DNA of 64,000 nucleotides from Ceratotherium simum simum. Its lineage: Eukaryota > Chordata > Mammalia > Perissodactyla > Rhinocerotidae. The notes below the pieces were generated by a model. That model made no database searches, was not told the origin of the DNA, and was given only the letters and a program-made list of their open reading frames with translations. The translations under genes were made by a program, and so were the position numbers. The DNA is taken from contig NW_004454178.1 of NCBI RefSeq assembly GCF_000283155.1, positions 26,716,501 to 26,780,500 on the forward strand, read 5' to 3'. Positions 47,106 to 58,639 of the stretch are shown here, piece by piece (the stretch's first letter is position 1; every line of letters starts with the position of its first letter).

Positions 47106-48460
47106 GATATTTCATATTTACCCACAGAGCTGCCATTTCTGGTGCACGTCATTCCTTTGTGTAGACCCGAGTATTTACACTACATTATTCACATCTGAGT
47201 ATCTGCCAGGAACACGCACACAGGTTGTCTCTTTTTGCCTTTGTGACCACATTTGCATGCACAGGGCACTGTCCTCATCTTACAGAAGCAAAAGTTGAGG
47301 TTCAGGGCAATTATAGGAGTTCCTCAGTCCTAGAAAGCAGACCCAGGATTGGAATTCAGGTCTGTCTGCCCATTGATCACTGTGTGCTGTGGGAGAAGGA
47401 GCAGCTGGTAGTGAGGCTCAGATGTCAGAGATGAGGAAAGTACCTGCCATCCAGAAGAGACCACCCACCTTCGTGTGAAGCCATCTCATGGGAAGGGGAG
47501 CCAGGAAGAGGGCAGGGGCTCCTGGCAAGGTGGAAGTGTCTGGAGAGTCGCAGGAGGGAATAGTTCATCCAGGAAGAGTCAGATGGTGCAAGTCAGAGCA
47601 GACGGACAGGAAGAACAGCCAGGACTGTCCACCGCTCGCCCAGGCCAAGGAGTTGGTGAGACGAGAAGGGTACGCCTCATGGAGATGTCCATGGTATGTA
47701 TACCTGGGCCTGGTGTAGAAGGGTCTGCAGGGCAGAAGGGAGATGGGAGGAGGTAGGAAAGTATGGATGTGAAGGAAGTGGGCTCACTTCTCCACCCTGT
47801 CCTGGGCTGGAAAAGCCCGCTTGCTGGCCAGGCCCTGGTCCTGGGCTTCACTCTGGGTTCAAGGCTGCTCAGTGCCCCCTACAGGGTGGTCCTGAGAACC
47901 TGGCATGAGGTGGAGGCAGGGCCTGCTCACCTGCCTGGAGTCCTGGCCCAAGGCCTCCCCTCCCTGCACCCCACTTCTTCCTTTCTCCCTGCAGAGGGAG
48001 GCTCCTGGGTTATTTCAGTCTCTGGGAACCACTGAGAGGACCGCAGGGGATACCAAAAACAGGGGGGACCCAGACCCAAATGTCAGTCCCTTCAGTGACA
48101 AGCCCCGTAAGTCCATGCGGACTTCCTTCACCTCTTGGAACGTCGTTCTGGGTAGCGATAAACCCACCTCAGATGCTGCCATGAAGACTGACGGAGAGGG
48201 CTTGTGTGCAGATGCAATTTCTGCTTTTAAGCCTCTTTCACCCCTTATTTCCAATGAGGTGACATAAGGGACGTAGCAATTCCCTTGACCTGAGTTTTCG
48301 TGGCAGCAAGAGAGGACCTGACCTGAGGGTGTCACCCAGGAGTCCGTCACCCAGATCCAGAAGTGGTTTGGGGACAGCTGCCACTTAATTGGGCTTTTAT
48401 TGAAGAAAATAGCAAATTTATAATCTATTGGTATGTCAGTTAAGAAATAGAAAAGCGAGG
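47106..48460. other. Unique stretch with MIR, no supported gene
   Basis: Contains the MIR at 47245-47375. A 120-codon plus frame (47905-48267) is the least repetitive-looking frame here, but it has no recognised domain, no clear splice context and a competing minus frame. Confidence 0.5.
47245..47375 (-). repeat. MIR SINE fragment
   Basis: 'cctcatcttacagaagcaaa', 'ggttcagggcaattatagga' and 'acccaggattggaattcagg' follow the reversed MIR order. Confidence 0.55.
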
Positions 48461-48750
48461 GGCCGGCGCGGTGGCACAGCAGTTAAGTTTGCATGCTCCC
48501 CGTTTCGGCGGTCTGGGGTGTGCCGGTTCAGATCCTGGGCGTGGACCTACCCACCCCTCATCAAGCCATGCTGGGGCAGCATCCTACATAGAGCAACTAG
48601 AAGGATGTACAACTATGACACACAACTATCTCCTGGGGCTTTGGGGAGAGAAAAGGAAAAAAGGGGAATATTGGCCACAGATGTTAGCTCAGGGCCAATC
48701 TTCCTCAAAAAAAAAAAAAATTTCCACCAATGCTTCACAACAACAACAAA
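48461..48750 (+). mobile_element. ERE SINE with 19-bp target-site duplication
   Basis: Head 'ggccggcgcggtggcacagc', then 'ggttcagatcctgggcgtgg', 'actagaaggatgtacaacta', 'gttagctcagggccaatctt' and an A-run with a short extra CAA-rich tail. The flanks 'aagaaatagaaaagcgagg' (48442-48460) and 'aagaaatagaaaaacgggg' (48751-48769) match at 17 of 19. Confidence 0.95.
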
Positions 48751-50234
48751 AAGAAATAGAAAAACGGGGAATAGAGGGCCACATCTGTGACCCTATGGCT
48801 GCAATCTCCCAGGCTCTTTCCCCGTGCGGCATGAAAGGGGCGCAGACTGGCTAGGGGGAATCTATGTGCCTAGAGGAAGGTGTGACCCTGTGAGCTCTCT
48901 GGGGGAAGTCTTGGACTGGGATGAGGCATGCCCTGAGGTCCATGTGTTGAGCATTGCGCTTTCCTGTTTGGGGTAGGTTTCAGGGTGAAGCCGGGTCCCC
49001 TGTCCACACATCGGAACACAGGGCCCCAAGCACAGGGATGAGGTGCAAATGAGGCTGATTAGCAAGTCCCTTTTCTTTTCTGTTAATTAGGAAAAACATC
49101 TTTGTCCAGCAGGCCCCGGGGCTGGCTAATCAAATGAAAAGTCTGCCATGTGGGCTGTACAGAGGGGAGAGCATCTCGCCCAGGACAAGTCTTCCTGTCC
49201 TGAAATGCAGGGCACCATCCTGGCCGTACCTGCGCAGCCAAGAGGTCCGCACAAGCAGGAACTGGTGCTCCCACATGGTTCACTTATTCTGGTGTTTATT
49301 TACCTTTCAGCCCAGCGCACTTTCCCCTGGAGCTTGCTTGGGGCAAATGGCAAGGCTGCCCCTCCCCTCCTCATCCCCCCAGCCCCATGGAGGACGCACG
49401 GTTGTCCTCCCCAGGCTGTCCTAACCCACTCTGGTCTCCTGGGTCCAGCCCCCCATGGCCGAGTGTGCGTGCATGTCTGTTTCTATATTCTCTTGCTTGC
49501 GTTTTGAACACGGTACAGCTATTCTGCTGGAAGCTCCGGCCGCCCTCCCCGACTGGTGTGAAGCAGCTGGCCCCCCAGGGAGGAGCATCAGGAGGTAGCC
49601 CCCCACAGGACTTGTGGTGCCAGCTCTGGGGTAGTGCCACCTCGGCCCTCATTCTCTCCCCTGACCCCCACACCCACACACAGCCCCTTCCGGCCTCCTT
49701 GCTTCTCAAGTGGATTTCAAAGTGTGCGATTCACCTCTGCTGTCAAGAAGGCCTTTGCCTCTCGTCTGTCGTCATTTCTGCCCGTGCCAGCTAGTTCCAT
49801 TACAGATGCCGGGAACGGCCTGTCCTGAGCCACTGCCATCCACAACAGCCATCTGGCAAGAGGCACGGGTGCCGTTTCGTGATGTTCCCGCTGCAGATCA
49901 AGACGGAGGAGGGGATGCCTGAGGCGGAGGGAACACTGGGGGCAGGGTGAGGGCTGATGCTAAATCCAGCCGACCTCCAGGTGCACCGGCTGGGAACATT
50001 CACAGCTGCTGTGGTGGAGACAAGAGCGGACTCTCCTCTGCTCGGACGTCTTCATGGTCTCTTTGGTTCCAAAGCGAGGAGGCAGCAAAAGCCTCTGCTC
50101 TTACCTAGTAAATTAAACTCGACTGGGATCTCTCTGCTTTCCGGAACCTACAGATCACTGCTCTGAATTTGCCGCCCTGCTGGGAAGGAGATGTGAGGGT
50201 TTTACAACACTGCTTCCTTTGGTTTATTTCTACC

Positions 50235-50400
50235 CGCTACTCTTGGAAAAATGCTCTAATTATCCCCACTTTGTTCCCACTGTCCAGATTTCTCTCCGGG
50301 AACCAGGCCCAGAGAGGTTTAACCGCTGTGCCCAAGGCCACAAATCGGCAAGTGGCTGAGCTGTGTTTCGCACCAGATCGGTGTGTTCATGTTGCTCGCT
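50235..50400 (-). repeat. MIR SINE fragment
   Basis: 'gctctaattatccccacttt', 'cccagagaggtttaaccgct' and 'gtgcccaaggccacaaatcg' match the reversed MIR core. Confidence 0.7.
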
Positions 50401-50668
50401 TCTTTTCTCCTGCGCAATGTGATACCCCGAGTTCCTGTCTGAGCAAATCCTTCCCTCTGCTCCCGTCCCAGGAGTGAGCACAGGGGGTGCTTGGGGGTGT
50501 CACTGTCACCCCGCATATGCGGCTGAGCTGGCCCTGCAAGCTTCTCGCGGCTGTCAGGCAGGCAGTCTTTGATGAAATTTCTTCAGACGGTCAAAGACCC
50601 CAGCCTCGTGGAGGGCTCCTATGGTCTCTGGGGTCCTGTCCCACTCTGGGGTTCTAGGGTTCTCAGGT

Positions 50669-50840
50669 TCGACCGCGGAGGGCCCCGACCTCGAGCAAGC
50701 GATGAGGAAGCTCAAGCACGGTGGTCCTCACCTGCTGGTGCCGGTAGTAGTGAGTGCACGTGCTGTCTGGACGGCCCTGTAGTCCTGCGCGCACAGCCCG
50801 GGACGCGCGTGCTCCCCTGGAACCTCGTCAGCTCCCGAGG
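50669..50840. promoter_or_regulatory. Small CpG-dense patch
   Basis: I count 18 CpG in about 172 bases ('tcgaccgcgg', 'ctgcgcgcac', 'ggacgcgcgtgc' and others). That is near the number expected without CpG depletion, whereas the surrounding unique DNA is clearly depleted. It contains no ERE or other young repeat that would explain it. It is slightly shorter than the usual 200-base island threshold. A promoter or other unmethylated element is possible; no TSS motif is evident. Confidence 0.45.
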
Positions 50841-51061
50841 AGGAAGGCTGTGCCAGGGGCCACTGCGGCACCTCCCGGTTCTTACAGAAGTTGTATGTCA
50901 GAGATGACAATCGGCACATGACTGCGGGGTGTCCAGGCTGGGACTCGAGGGCGAGCAGGCCAAAGGGCATTGGGGTGCAGGATACGGCCTTGGGATCTGG
51001 GGCTGTGAGCACAGGGAGGGAGGAGGCCCAGAGTCAGGGGCTGGGAAGCGGGGGCAGCCCC

Positions 51062-51078
51062 GGGAGGGAGGGAGGGGG
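51062..51078 (+). other. G-quadruplex motif with 1-base loops
   Basis: GGGAGGGAGGGAGGGGG: four G-runs separated by single A, the minimal-loop form expected to fold very stably. Confidence 0.88.
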
Positions 51079-52864
51079 TGAGGGGCCAGGTGGGCCTAGT
51101 ACTGAGGAACGAGGAAGGGGGATTGTCTGCTTTCAATTGGCCCCAGGTCCAGGTCTCAGTCCTGGAGAGGCTCCTGCCGGGTTTAGGGGGCGGATGTGAG
51201 AGGCGGTGGCCAGTCTCCGAGTGCTGCAGTCTGAGTCCCCTTGCAGGCACTTGGGCAGGTACCACATGCCTGGGTGTCTATATGAGCGTCTATAGCAGCG
51301 GGAAGGCCACACTCCGGAATACACTCGTGTTCCTGCTCCCTGCCCACCTCGCAGGCTGCGAGCGGGGAGGAGCCCCAGGCCCCTGCGTGGGCCGACTCCA
51401 ATTCCCCACCCACACTGAGCTACTTTTGAGAGAGAAGGGGGCCCTGGGAGTCACGCTCTGGGTCAGGGGGTATAATCGGGGACTGCCCGAAACAGGGGCA
51501 TGTGGTCCCCAAGTCCTGGGCCAAGTGGAAGACCCCCTGGGTCTGTGGCCTCATGCTCTGCTGTGCCCCAGTCTGCTTTAACTCCTCCTGCACTCCGTGT
51601 CTTCTCTCCCTCGGGGCCTTCTCACTGTCTGGAGCTCTCTGTGGTCTGGGCCCCGTGCCTCTCACAACTTTGGCTCCATGAGGAGGTGAAGGGCAGTGAA
51701 TTGTAGACTGTAGACAAACTGGAGTTGGAGTTTAGGCCGAGGGGCAGACGAATGATGGCTCTGTGCAGCCTTCATCTTCGGATACAACATCTACACACCA
51801 GGCATGCTGTCTGGGGCCGGGGCGAGGGACGTGAGCATCATAGAGACCCGTGTGGCTACCAGGCGGCTGTCGGTAAACTCGTGGGAATGGGGTGCCATTA
51901 CCTCTTAGGGTACAATGAGTTCAGCTGTCTCACCTCCCTGGGGATGCTTCTGCATTGGCCTGTCAGCCTGCAGTGGGGGAGGCAGAGGCTTCCTTTCTGG
52001 GCCCTCGGACCCTGCCTCGCCCCTGGCTGTGGACCACGTCAGGTGTTTTTGGTCTCTTGGTAGAGCGGGAAGCAACAGGCCCCTCGAGGGACCGCCGCTC
52101 AGGGTCCATGGTCACAGCGCTTTGGTTTATGGATCTTTTTGGGGGGTGCATTTGAATTCACAACAGGTGGGAGAACACAGCAAGGAGGAAAGAAAATCAG
52201 GATGCAGATATCTTGGGTTACTTGTGCTGGGGAGGCACAAGCAGCCCCCAGGGTATCTGACACACGGGGAAGAAGAGCCTGCGTGTCTGTGCGTCTGAAC
52301 CAAACACTCATGCCATTGAGCTAAGCTAGGTGGATGATGGAGCGGGGTCTAGGTGGCATCCCAGAAGAAGGCCGTGGGACAACGCAGACATGCGAGCACA
52401 GTGTAGGGTTGGGGCACGGTGAACCCCCGCAGAGGGACTGAACTTGGAGTTGTCCTGGGGTGTGACAGGGTGTGGGCCCGTCACTGGACACGGCTGGGCC
52501 CTGCTCTCCTCCCTGTGGAGTGAGGGGCCGGGTGGGACAGCTCAGCTGTCCGTCTGCTCTTCCTCTGTCATGTCTGAGATGCAGTGCTCTCCATGGGGAC
52601 TTCTGTCAGCTCCTCGAGGGCGCCTCTCCTGTGCTGTCCCAGTCCTGGCCGTGCCTCCTCTACCATCCCTGCTTCTGGCATTTCACCCACACCCTCTCTG
52701 CTGCCCTTTCTCATGGGCGGGTTGTCCTAAGACCCACGGGGTCCACAGGGACCTGGGGAAACCAGTCGGGGCTGCTGGAGTGGAGCGTGCTTCCCCTGGT
52801 GTCTCTCTGCTCCGCCTGTCGTGGGGCAGCCCGGCAGCCACCCGCTCCAGACTATTTCGTAAAA

Positions 52865-53560
52865 TAAATGAATTTTAGAGCAGTTTAGATTTACAGAATT
52901 ATTGCAAGGACAGGACAGAGAGTTCCCATATACCCCACACCCAGCTCCCCCTGTTGTTAATCTTACATTAGCGTGGCACATTTGTCACAATTCGTGAACC
53001 ATATTGATACGTTATTATTAACTGAAGTTCCTACTTTATTTGGATTTCCTTAGATTGTCCCTGTCCCAGGATCCCATCCAGGACACCACATCACATTTGG
53101 TTGTCATGCCTCCATAAGCTCCTTGTGGCTGTGACAGTTTCCCAGACTTTCCTTGTTTTTAATAACTGACAGTTTTGAGGAGACCTGGGCAGGTATTTTG
53201 TAGAACGTCCCTCAGTCGGAGTTGGATGCTTTTCTCACGATTAGCCTGGGTTTGTGTGTTTGGGGAAGAAAGACCACAGAGGTGGAGGCAATTTTCATCA
53301 CGTTATGTCCAGGGTACACATCACTGCTGATGGCGACCTTGGTCACCTGGCCCAGGTGTCTGTCAGGTGTCTCTGCATCACGTGCCTCTCTCCATTTCTG
53401 CCGTGTCCTCTGTGGAAGGCAGTCACCCTGCAGCCCACATTCACCATCGGGGGTTAAGCTCCCTTTCCTCAAGGGGAGACTATTTTTCAGGTGTAATTCA
53501 AGTACCAGCCTGTGTGTCCTCTGAGTGGGAAAGACCAGGTCAAGCTGTGAACTAGTCCTG
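52865..53560 (-). mobile_element. LINE-1 3' end fragment, antisense
   Basis: 'tttagatttacagaattatt', 'gagttcccatataccccaca', 'caggatcccatccaggacac', 'ggctgtgacagtttcccaga', 'gaaagaccacagaggtggag', 'ctgtggaaggcagtcaccct'. Same 3' region as at 62590-63360, with matching order. Confidence 0.9.
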
Positions 53561-54225
53561 GTAAACCACCCTGGTTTAGCTGGGCAGATGGGAAGAACAC
53601 TGAGGACCAAGCTCCCTAACAATCTCTCCCCAGCTGAGTTCAAAGCCCCTCTTTTGGAGAGCCAAGTGGAGACCCTTTACAAGCCCCGCCTGGACGGCAT
53701 GGCACCCCCTTTAGGAGGAGGGGTGTGTGTGGCGTCCATGGACGTTAGCTCTTGGATCTTAGCCCACATTCGGAGGCAGAGAGGTCCCCATTTCCCTTCA
53801 CATGGCTTTCCCCTTCCCTGCCCGTGTCCAATTCTGACCAAGTTTAGATGCACCCTCCCCAATGGCACTCCCCCTGGGTCCCCACCTCAGTGATGCCTGA
53901 CACCACCCCTTACTGCTCGCTACTGTCACGACCCCAACTATGGCAGCTGGACCAGGTGAGTAATCCAGGTGCTGCTGGCAGACAGACCGGACCTCACACC
54001 GCAACGCTGCCACTCACGGGCTCCGCCACCCCGGACGCATTATTTAATCTTTGTCACCAATGAAGTGGTGATGGTCTCACCTTCCTTGCAGCGCTGTTGT
54101 GATGATGAAATAAAGTAACGTCTGGAAAAGCCAGACGCACCTACTGCCTACACCAGTGAGGACGGGCTGCGTTATGCCATGGTAACAATCAACCCCTGAT
54201 CTCAACGACTTAAAAAAACCGAGTT
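53561..54225. other. Unique stretch with one MIR
   Basis: No gene recognised; contains the MIR at 53990-54125 and the left target-site copy of the next ERE. Confidence 0.5.
53990..54125 (+). repeat. MIR SINE fragment
   Basis: 'caacgctgccactcacgggc', 'attatttaatctttgtcacc', 'gcgctgttgtgatgatgaaa' in MIR sense order. Confidence 0.55.
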
Positions 54226-54533
54226 GGGGCCAGCCCGGTGGCGCAAGCGGTTGGATGCACGCGCTCCACTGCGGCGGCCCGGGGTTTGCCGGTTCGGATC
54301 CCGGGCATGCACCGACGCACCGCTTGGCAAGCCATGCTGTGGTGGCGTCCCATATAAAGTAGAGGAAGATGGGCATGGATGTTAGCCCAGGGCCAGTCTT
54401 CCTCAGCAAAAAAAAAGAGATTGGCATCAGATGTTAGCTCAGGGCTGATCTTCCTGACACACAAAAAAAAAAAAGGAGGGGGGAGGATTGGCATATATTA
54501 GCTCAGGGCCGATCTTCCTTACAAAAAAAAAAA
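54226..54533 (+). mobile_element. ERE SINE (closest to the ERE-1 form)
   Basis: Head 'ggggccagcccggtggcgca', 'gccggttcggatcccgggca', 'gcaccgacgcaccgcttggc', 'gtcccatataaagtagagga', then three tail units each with 'ttagc(c/t)cagggc' followed by A-runs. The flanks 'aaaaaaaccgagtt' and 'aaaacccagagtt' are an imperfect duplication. Best-preserved head in the window, with intact A and B box-like phrases. Confidence 0.95.
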
Positions 54534-54724
54534 ACCCAGAGTTTATTTCTCACTGCTGCTACGTGTCCATCTGCTCACATTTCACTGACCAAAGCCATTC
54601 ACTTGACCTTTCTAACTGAAGGGGGTGGGAAACTGATTCCAGCAACGTGAGCAGGGGGAGAAGGAAGCCAGAATACCAGGGCGCGGCCTGAGTGTCCACA
54701 CGCTCCCTCCCATTAACCTCCACC

Positions 54725-55115
54725 GTTCGCTGAGTGAAGTCCGAGCTCCTTGTGCTGACATTCAGGGCTATTTATCACCAGCCGCCAGCCTACAGCCCAG
54801 CTCGTCTGCGTTCCTCTCCTCTGAGCATCATGTGACCATCCAGAGCGAGCGAGCCAGCCCTGCTCCCTGTGCTGTCCCCTGCCCCCTGTTCTCCCGTGCT
54901 CCTGAGCCCACTGCTCCTCCCCGGGACTTGCTTTCTGTCCATCTGCACACCTTTCCTTCGTGCCCACCTGGTCCTGCCCATCTCTGACCCACCTGTCTCC
55001 CGGAGCCTTTCATTAACTCCCTCCCTTCTCTGAGATCTGGGTTCACTGAGCCCAGCAGGTTCATCTCTGGGTGTGCCTTATAAACAGTAGGTGCTCAAAA
55101 ATGGTCATCTAGTGT
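54725..55115 (+). repeat. L2 LINE 3' fragment
   Basis: 'agctccttgtgctgacattc', 'gggctatttatcaccagccg' and a C/T-rich body, then 'cttataaacagtaggtgctc' and 'aaaaatggtcatc', the L2 3' order. Confidence 0.7.
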
Positions 55116-55354
55116 TGACATGTGTATTCGTATACAGAGGGACTGAAAGAACAGGAGGATGATGTTGGGGAGAAAGGCTCAGGTGTGCTAGGAGGGCTGG
55201 GCAGGGTCCCGTTTCCGTGACCATCTAACTGGGTGGTCCTGGGCTTTCACTGTCTCTCCAAGACTCATTTTCCTCCTGGACAACCTGAAGGGGGCGTGGC
55301 ACATGGTTATGGTTCCTCCAGCTCTAAACAGCCCTTGACCACACTCAGCACCAA
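55116..55354. other. Short unique stretch
   Basis: Nothing recognised. Confidence 0.4.
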
Positions 55355-57520
55355 GACGTCCCCCAGAATCACATTGTCACACCCCAAAAAGAAGCCCTGT
55401 GTCATTAGCAGTAACTCCTCATTTCTCCCTAACTCCCCTCCTCCGACCTAGCCCTAGGCCACCACTCAAGCACGTTCTGTCTCTATAGATTTGTCTGTAA
55501 TTCGTATGTTTTCCTATAAATGTGGTATTTTGTGACTGGCATCACTTAGGATAATATTTTCAAGGTTTATCTATGTGGTAGCATGTACCATTTTATGTAT
55601 ATATCATGTTATATTTATTTATTCATAAGTTGATGGACATTTGGGCTGTTTCCCCTCTTTGGCTATTGTGAATCTTACCACTGTGAACATTCACGTGCAG
55701 ACCCGTGTGGACACGTGTTTTCATTTCTCTTGGGCGTGTACCTAGGAGTGGGATTGCTGGGTCATACGGGAACTCTGTCTAACTTTTTGAGGAGCTGCCA
55801 GACTGTTTTCCAAAGTGGCTGCTCCATTTTACAGTCCAGCTGGCAGTGTCTGAGGGGTCCAATTTCTCCACATCCTCACGAACACTTATTACTATCTGTC
55901 TTTTTGATTATAGCCATCCTAGTGGGTTGAAGCGGCATCTCACTGTGGCTGTGATTCGCATTTCCCATCTGGAGCATCTTTTCATGTGATTATTGGACAT
56001 TTGTTTATCTTCTTTGGAGACACATCTGTTATATTTTTTGCCCATTTTTAAATTGACCTATTTGCCTTTGTGTTACTGTGTTCTAAGTGTTCTTCGTATA
56101 TTCGAGATACAAGTCTTTTATTAGATATATTATTTGCAAATATTTTCTCCCATTCTGTAGGTTTTCTTATTTTCTTCATGGTGTCCTTTGAAGCACAAAA
56201 GATTTTTAGTTCTTTGAGGTCAAATTTATCTATATTTTGTCTTGTTGCTATGCTTTTGGTGTCATATCTAAGAAACCATTGTCTAATCGACGATCATGTA
56301 GATTTATGTCAATTTTTTCTTCTAAGAACCTTAGAGTTTTGGCTTTTAAGTTTAGGTCTTTGATTAATTACGAGTTCATTTTTTTAGGTGGTATGAAATA
56401 GAGGTTCTATTTCATTTTTTTGCATGTGAATATTCAGTTATCTTAGAACCATTTGTTGAAAAGACTATTCTTTCTCTAGTGAACTGTCTTGGCTCCCTTG
56501 TTGAAAACCCATTGATTATTTCTGGACTCTCCTTTCTGTTTTCCTGGTCTACATTTGTCTTCTCATGCCAGGGGCACACCGTCCTGATGAACGCAGCTCT
56601 GTAAGAGGTTTTGAAACCAGGAAGTGTGTGTCCTCCAGCTATTTTTCCTTTCAAGATTGTTTTGGTTATCCTGGATCCCATGAATTTCCACATGAATTTT
56701 AGGTTTAGATTGTCAATTTCTGAAAAAATAACCAGCTGAAATTTTGATAAGGATTTCATTGACTCTGTAGGTCAATTTTGGGAATATTATTGTTATATCC
56801 AGTCAGAGTTCTGCCAGAGAAACAGAACCAGTAGAATGTAGATATTATGAGATTTGTTGCAAGAAATTAGCTTAGCAGTTGTTGGGCTGGCCTGGCAAGT
56901 TCAAAATCCATAGAGTAGACTGTCAGGAAGGACGGGCTGGAAATTGGGGGCTGAATTTCTTCTTCTTAGGGAAACTTCAGTTTGGCTCTTACGGTTTTTC
57001 AACGGATTGAATCAGGCCCACCAGATGATCTAGAATACACTCCATTATTAAAGGAAACTGATTATAGACTTTAATCACATCTATAAAAGGCCTTTGCAGC
57101 AACACCCAGGTTAGTGTCTGGTCAAATAACTGAGGTCTATACCCTCATCGTTTACATATAAAACCCATCTTCACCCCTATCTTGACAAATTCAGTCTCTG
57201 ATCCATGAACATGGGATGTCTTTCTTATTTATTTAAGTCTTCCTTCATTTCCTTCAACCAAGTTTTGTAATATTCAGAGCACAAATTTTGTACTTCTTTA
57301 ATAAATTTATTCCTCAGTATTTATGTTTTTTCATGCTATTGTAAATGGATTTGTTTAGTTAATTCCATTTTCAGATTGTTCATTGTTAACGCATAGAAAC
57401 ACAGTTGATTTTTGTATATTAATCTTGTATCTTACAGCCTTGCTGTGGTATTGATTCTAATAGTTTTTTAGTGGCTTCCTTAGGATGTTTTATGTATCAT
57501 ATAATTCTTGAATTAGTGTA
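55355..57520 (-). mobile_element. LINE-1, antisense, long 3' part, split by an LTR
   Basis: The longest antisense L1 here. Order on the plus strand: 'tctctatagatttgtctgta', 'gttgatggacatttgggctg', 'gtacctaggagtgggattgc', 'aaatattttctcccattctg', 'ttttggtgtcatatctaaga', 'ccatttgttgaaaagactat', 'caagattgttttggttatcc', then (after the LTR) 'ccatgaacatgggatgtctt', 'ttaataaatttattcctcag', 'gttgatttttgtatattaat'. This covers the 3' UTR and the ORF2 C-terminal part, with frames broken. Confidence 0.93.
56797..57178 (-). mobile_element. MLT2-like LTR (ERVL), antisense, nested in L1
   Basis: 'gtcagagttctgccagagaa', 'acagaaccagtagaatgtag', 'ggctggcctggcaagttcaa', 'tttcttcttcttagggaaac', 'taaaggaaactgattataga', 'cagcaacacccaggttagtg'. 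The L1 text continues on both sides, so the LTR inserted into it. Solo LTR; subfamily uncertain. Confidence 0.75.
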
Positions 57521-57644
57521 ATATGGCAGTGATTTTACAGACATAACCCAAATCATTACTCTTTTCACCTAAAAGTGACAGCTTATTATTACAGAATAAA
57601 ATAAAATAAAATAAATCACTCTTTGCTAATAGCTTCTTTTATTT
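57521..57644. repeat. AAATA microsatellite and LINE-like AT-rich DNA
   Basis: (AATAA)n of about four units at 57595-57616 inside AT-rich sequence; left copy of the ERE target site at 57630-57644. Confidence 0.6.
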
Positions 57645-57900
57645 ATTTTTTATGTTTTTGAGGACGATTGGCCCTGTGCTAACATCTGTTGCCAATCTTC
57701 CTCTTTGTCTTTTTTCTCCCCCAAACCCCAGTACATAGTTGTATATCATAGTTGTAGAGTTGTAGCTCTTCTATATGGGACACCGCCTCAGCATGGCTTG
57801 ATGAGTGGTGAGTAGGTCCAGGCCCAGGATCTGAACCAGCGAACCCTGGGCTGCTGAAGCGAAACGTGCGAACTTAACCACTATGCCACCGGGCCAGACC
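57645..57900 (-). mobile_element. ERE SINE
   Basis: Reversed ERE: 'gaggacgattggccctgtgc', 'ccaaaccccagtacatagtt', 'ccaggatctgaaccagcgaa', 'aacttaaccactatgccacc', 'gggccagacc'. The flanks 'tagcttcttttattt' and 'tagcttttattt' (57901-57912) are a duplication with a 3-base indel. More diverged than the other EREs. Confidence 0.9.
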
Positions 57901-57912
57901 TAGCTTTTATTT

Positions 57913-58639
57913 TTAAAGAAAGTTCACTATATGGTAAAATTTAAGGAAATCTAAGCACCAAGGCACATAATAAGTATGTTATTGCTTTAATTATCAATTT
58001 CTATCAACTCGCCTCAATCTAATTCGTTTTTGCCCTTTTTCTTCTTTTAGGAGAAACTTCCACTTACTCACTGAATTATAATCAGTTAAAGCTTCAGGTG
58101 CTGCCCTGCGTGCAGCTCACCTGTCTCCTACAGCTGCTGGTGGTGACGGCTCTACTGCCAACTGTCCCCTCTTATGAGGGTCCCTTTTGTGAAACTGTCT
58201 CCTGCTAGTCTCAGAAAAGGAGCCCAGCATGCAGCACCTTGTTTTCATGCACAAAATTTGCTTTTCTGAATTGTGTGGGCTCCCTTGGTGTCCTACAGCT
58301 GGCGTGGATGAGGTTGCCTCTCCGACCCCCACATTGGGGATAGTCCATGGAAGCATCTCCTGGGTGACCGTGTTCTGGTCCTTCCCTGGAGTCCCTCCTC
58401 CTCCTCTGCTGTGTCTCCTCTGTGGGCCCTGCTCCTGTCCTGAGCTCCTGGGGACTCAGACCGGGCTTCTTCAGCCCCTCACTCTTCCTCGGCCATCTCA
58501 CCCACAGCCACAGCTCCAGGTGAGTGCCCACGTGCTGACAGAACACATGGCTACATCTCCAGTTCAGGAGCTTCCTCAGAGCTCCAGACAAGAACAGCTG
58601 AATGGCCACATGGACGTTTCTTCTTGAATGTCTAAAAGC
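57913..58639. other. Unassigned stretch, no supported gene
   Basis: AT-rich, possibly LINE-like, to about 58090; unique after that. Frames of 132 codons lie on both strands over the same bases without domains. Confidence 0.45.

Larger units (their letters stand above)
48770..52860. other. Long unique GC-rich stretch, no supported gene
   Basis: No exon that I can support. It holds a MIR (50235-50400), a CpG-dense patch (50669-50840), a short-loop G-quadruplex (51062-51078) and an AT-rich patch with 'gctgattagcaag' and 'gttaattagg' at 49040-49140. Long frames (up to 167 codons) occur on both strands over the same bases. Confidence 0.5.

Noticed and set aside
47905..48267. 120-codon plus frame that looks less repetitive than most
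   Set aside because: No family recognised, no convincing splice sites, and a 111-codon frame lies opposite. Would need cross-species codon conservation to revive.
50569..50907. 112-codon frame across the CpG-dense patch as a possible first exon
   Set aside because: It opens on TTG before an ATG in poor context and has no known domain. The CpG density is better reported as a possible regulatory feature.
12534..57900. ERE heads resemble tRNA genes (A and B box-like text)
   Set aside because: They are SINE heads with degenerate arms and A-rich tails, flanked by target-site duplications; not functional tRNA genes.
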